Part shown: positions 50,082 to 52,159 of the stretch, piece after piece
How positions within the stretch are numbered: the first letter of the stretch is position 1
How the letters are laid out: each line of letters begins with the position of its first letter
DNA from: an uncultured Selenomonadaceae bacterium
Lineage (GTDB): Bacteria; Bacillota; Negativicutes; Selenomonadales; Selenomonadaceae
Length of the DNA stretch: 52,159 nt
Reading direction: 5' to 3'
Assembly: GCA_937902665.1 (NCBI GenBank)
Contig: CALELM010000008.1
Span: 1 to 52,159, forward strand
Notes under the pieces: model-generated
What the model was told of the DNA's origin: nothing
The model's database searches: none
Seen by the model: the letters and a program-made list of their open reading frames with translations, nothing else
Position numbers and translations under genes: made by a program

Positions 50082-51022
50082 ACCGATTCCCCGCAAGAAA
50101 TGACCATCGCAGCCCAGCCGCTGTCCTCCATCACCTTTTCCACGACAAGCCCATGTTCCAAAGCCGCAGCAGCCACATCTGCCACCCGTTCCGTGATAAT
50201 GCCGCTCGCCAGCAGCTTCCCTCTTGGATCCAGATGCTCCTTCAAGCCATCCAGCAGGCAAATCACAATATCTGCAATAATATTTGCCACCACAAGATCC
50301 GCTTTCCCCTGAAAGGCTGCCCAAAGGTCGCTCTGCCCTGTCGAGACCAGATCCCCTACATGATTCCGCTCGACATTTTCCTGCGCAGCCGTTACAGCCG
50401 TTCGATCGTAATCCATCGCCACGACCTCTCCTGCCCCAAGCTTTGCCGCCGCAATCGCCAAAACACCGGAGCCGGTTCCCACATCAAAGACCCGCATCCC
50501 TTTCTTGACCATCGACTCCAACGCCCGTATGCAAAGTGCCGTGGTCGGATGCGTTCCCGTGCCAAAGGCATTGCTGGGATCCAAGTCAATCACGATATCG
50601 CCAGCCTGTGCGGCATATTCCTCCCATGCAGGCTTGATGACGATAGCTTCACCAATTTTCTCCGTATGAAAATACTGCTTCCAATTCTCTGACCAGTCCT
50701 CGTCCTGTACCTCGTTCCACGAAACAGTGCATGGCCCGCAGTCGAGCTCTCCCTGCTCTGCCAAATTCTTTACCTGTTCCTCCAAGGTGCAAAGACGCTT
50801 CTCCAGATCCTCATCCACGGGAAAATATGCCTTGACCGTAACGACCTCCGTCTGTTCCTCCCGCATCACCTCTGAATAATCCCAAAAGCCGGCATCAATA
50901 TAGCTGTTCACAATCTCCGGGTCCTCCATCACAACACCGGAAGCTCCTGCCTCATAAAAAAACTCCGATACCAATTCCATCGCATCATGAGATGTACGAA
51001 TACTGACCTCTGCCCACTTCAA
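50078..51022 (-). CDS. prmA: Ribosomal protein L11 methyltransferase
   Basis: PrmA trimethylates ribosomal protein L11. It has the N-terminal substrate domain, then DLDPSNAFGTGTHPTT, the SAM motif VFDVGTGSGVLAIAAAKLG and VVANIIADI. Its 314 aa fit. Start: the TTG at 51022 (complement of 51020-51022), giving MKWAEVSIRTSH, with GGAGAG eight bases ahead; an out-of-frame ATG lies in between. It heads the prmA-rsmE-mtaB operon. Confidence 0.93.
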   Translation of the reverse strand: MKWAEVSIRTSHDAMELVSEFFYEAGASGVVMEDPEIVNSYIDAGFWDYSEVMREEQTEVVTVKAYFPVDEDLEKRLCTLEEQVKNLAEQGELDCGPCTVSWNEVQDEDWSENWKQYFHTEKIGEAIVIKPAWEEYAAQAGDIVIDLDPSNAFGTGTHPTTALCIRALESMVKKGMRVFDVGTGSGVLAIAAAKLGAGEVVAMDYDRTAVTAAQENVERNHVGDLVSTGQSDLWAAFQGKADLVVANIIADIVICLLDGLKEHLDPRGKLLASGIITERVADVAAAALEHGLVVEKVMEDSGWAAMVISCGESV

Positions 51023-51044
51023 TGCGCATCTCTCCTTTTGCACA

Positions 51045-51080
51045 CAAAAAATCCCCGTCCGTCCTAAGACATCCGAGGAT
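51045..51080 (-). terminator. Terminator between dnaJ and prmA
   Basis: On the minus strand ATCCTCGGATGTC (complement of 51068-51080), loop TTAG, then GACGGACGGGGAT and TTTTTT. Two mismatches and some G-U pairs. It overlaps the prmA promoter. Confidence 0.65.
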
Positions 51081-51110
51081 ATTATAATGCCCTCAATCAA
51101 GAAAATGCAA
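51081..51110 (-). promoter_or_regulatory. Promoter of the prmA operon
   Basis: On the minus strand TTGCAT (complement of 51105-51110), 18 bases, TATAAT (complement of 51081-51086). The predicted start lies inside the first arm of the terminator at 51045-51080. Confidence 0.6.
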
Positions 51111-51172
51111 CAAGCATTTTCTTCCTATAGCAGCGTTTCAACGAAGCGGGAGACAGGCTCGCCGCTTCTCAG
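51100..51172 (+). repeat. Dispersed repeat, shortened copy
   Basis: AGAAAATGC-AACA-AGCATTTTCTTCC hairpin followed by GCGTTTCAACGAAGCGGGAG, then a divergent, short end. It supplies the -35 box of the prmA promoter. Confidence 0.65.
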
Positions 51173-51188
51173 AAAACCAAGATTCAGA

Positions 51189-52159
51189 TTACTTAAAGAA
51201 CAAATCTTTCACCGTGTCGAGGAAGCTTTTTTGCTCTGGATTTACGTTGTCCCCGCTCAGCTTGGCAAATTCCTCCAAAAGCTCCTTCTGCCTGCCCGAA
51301 AGCTTCTGCGGTGTAAGCACCTTGATAACGACATGCTCATCACCTCTGCCCGCACCCCTGAGATACGGTATGCCCTTCTCACGAAGGCGGAGGATTTTTC
51401 CTGACTGAACACCTGCCGGAATCGTCATCTCCACAGGACCGTCCAACGTTGGCACTTGGATCTTGTCGCCCAATGCCGCCTGCACGAAAGAAATTGGCAC
51501 CTCGACAATGACATCATTGCCCTGACGCTTGAACAGCTTGTGCGGTTTCACGAAAATATATACATAAAGATCACCGTTTTCGCCGCCGCGAATCCCTGCG
51601 TCCCCTGCATTCGGCACACGCACACGAGAGCCTTGGTCAACGCCCTTCGGGATCCTGACCACGACTGTTGCCTTGCTGCGCTTCCTGCCGGTTCCTCCGC
51701 ACTTCTTGCACTTATCCTTGATGATTTTTCCCGTACCGCCGCACTTGCTGCACGAACGGGAATTCATGATACGGCCAAATGGCGTATTCTGCACAATCTG
51801 CTGCTGGCCAGTCCCGTCGCAATCTGGGCATTTCTCTGGCTTCGTCCCATTTGCCGCTCCTGTTCCATGGCAATCCTTGCAGGTCTCCGTCCGAGGAACG
51901 GAAAGCTCCACTTCCTTACCGAAGGCTGCTTCCTCAAAGCTGATTTCCAAGTCGTAGCGAAGGTCATTTCCTCTCTCCGGTCCTGGTCTCCTAGCGTCTC
52001 GGCTGCCTGCACCGCCAAAGAACATATCAAAGATATCGCCAAAGCCCTCTGCACCGAATCCGCCGCCGAAACCTCCGAACCCGCCAAAGCCGCCTGCTCC
52101 GCCACCCATGCCTGCAGAACCGTCAAAGGCAGCATGGCCGAACTGGTCGTATTGCGCGC
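51189..52159 (-). CDS. dnaJ: Chaperone DnaJ, 3' part (start beyond window)
   Basis: Class I J-protein. The visible part begins in the end of the J domain (YDQFGHAAFDGS), then the Gly/Phe-rich linker (FGGFGGFGGGFGAEGFGDIF), four zinc-binding CxxCxGxG repeats (CKDCHGTG, CPDCDGTG, CSKCGGTG, CKKCGGTG), and the C-terminal substrate-binding and dimerisation domains. The end is DTVKDLFFK. The N-terminal HPD motif is outside the window. It presumably follows dnaK on the minus strand. Confidence 0.95.
   Translation of the reverse strand, partial: AQYDQFGHAAFDGSAGMGGGAGGFGGFGGFGGGFGAEGFGDIFDMFFGGAGSRDARRPGPERGNDLRYDLEISFEEAAFGKEVELSVPRTETCKDCHGTGAANGTKPEKCPDCDGTGQQQIVQNTPFGRIMNSRSCSKCGGTGKIIKDKCKKCGGTGRKRSKATVVVRIPKGVDQGSRVRVPNAGDAGIRGGENGDLYVYIFVKPHKLFKRQGNDVIVEVPISFVQAALGDKIQVPTLDGPVEMTIPAGVQSGKILRLREKGIPYLRGAGRGDEHVVIKVLTPQKLSGRQKELLEEFAKLSGDNVNPEQKSFLDTVKDLFFK

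Overview
The window looks like the chromosome of a diderm Firmicute, most likely a Negativicute of the Selenomonadales (inferred, not proven). The housekeeping order is Firmicute-like: DUF2232 (YybS)-gdpP-rplI-lonC-dnaB, then HAD-rapZ-yvcK-whiA, and mtaB-rsmE-prmA-dnaJ. It also carries genes that need an outer membrane: type V autotransporters with a C-terminal beta-barrel ending in Phe, and a GmhA-like heptose isomerase.

Layout. 1-2.5 kb is accessory DNA: two compact loci, each with a very small hydrophobic ORF on the minus strand, a convergent plus-strand RNA promoter, a shared bidirectional terminator and a pair of direct repeats. This is the architecture of the Fst/RNAII (par) type I toxin-antitoxin family. 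They flank three small genes, one encoding a secreted or membrane Tim44-like protein. 2.5-13 kb holds gmhA, a phosphohexomutase, a ZIP metal transporter and the gdpP-rplI-lonC-dnaB block. 13-29 kb is an accessory island. It has a decayed third toxin copy, an FkbM methyltransferase, two large autotransporters sharing about 1.8 kb of almost identical 3' DNA, two tandem autotransporter O-heptosyltransferases, a small unknown gene, a dispersed hairpin repeat, and a restriction-modification system with two C5-cytosine methyltransferases. 29-35.4 kb is the HAD-rapZ-yvcK-whiA-deacetylase operon plus a secreted protein. 35.4-38.6 kb has tRNA-Gly(CCC), a short flagellin-like gene, a HAD phosphatase and a 3D-domain cell-wall protein. 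38.8-47.8 kb, on the minus strand, has a vWA/FHA-like protein, a possible contractile-sheath-like protein, a long FtsA-like ATPase, a coiled-coil protein and a DHH phosphoesterase. 48-52 kb has mtaB, rsmE, prmA and the 3' part of dnaJ.

How the genes fit together. The autotransporters, both heptosyltransferases, the FkbM methyltransferase and possibly the distant gmhA suggest glycosylated surface adhesins carrying heptose. The island keeps clear fossils of its history. One is a scar (about 17.89-17.97 kb) where the start of one heptosyltransferase gene is joined to the end of the other. The other (18.13-18.25 kb) is a fragment of rplI joined to the end of dnaB. Together they imply that a segment including the housekeeping genes was duplicated in tandem and then trimmed. 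The most novel candidates are the Fst-like type I toxin-antitoxin pairs, the tandem glycosyltransferase/duplicated autotransporter cluster, and the sheath-like/vWA-FHA pair. Functions rest on recognised motifs and gene context only; no database search was possible.
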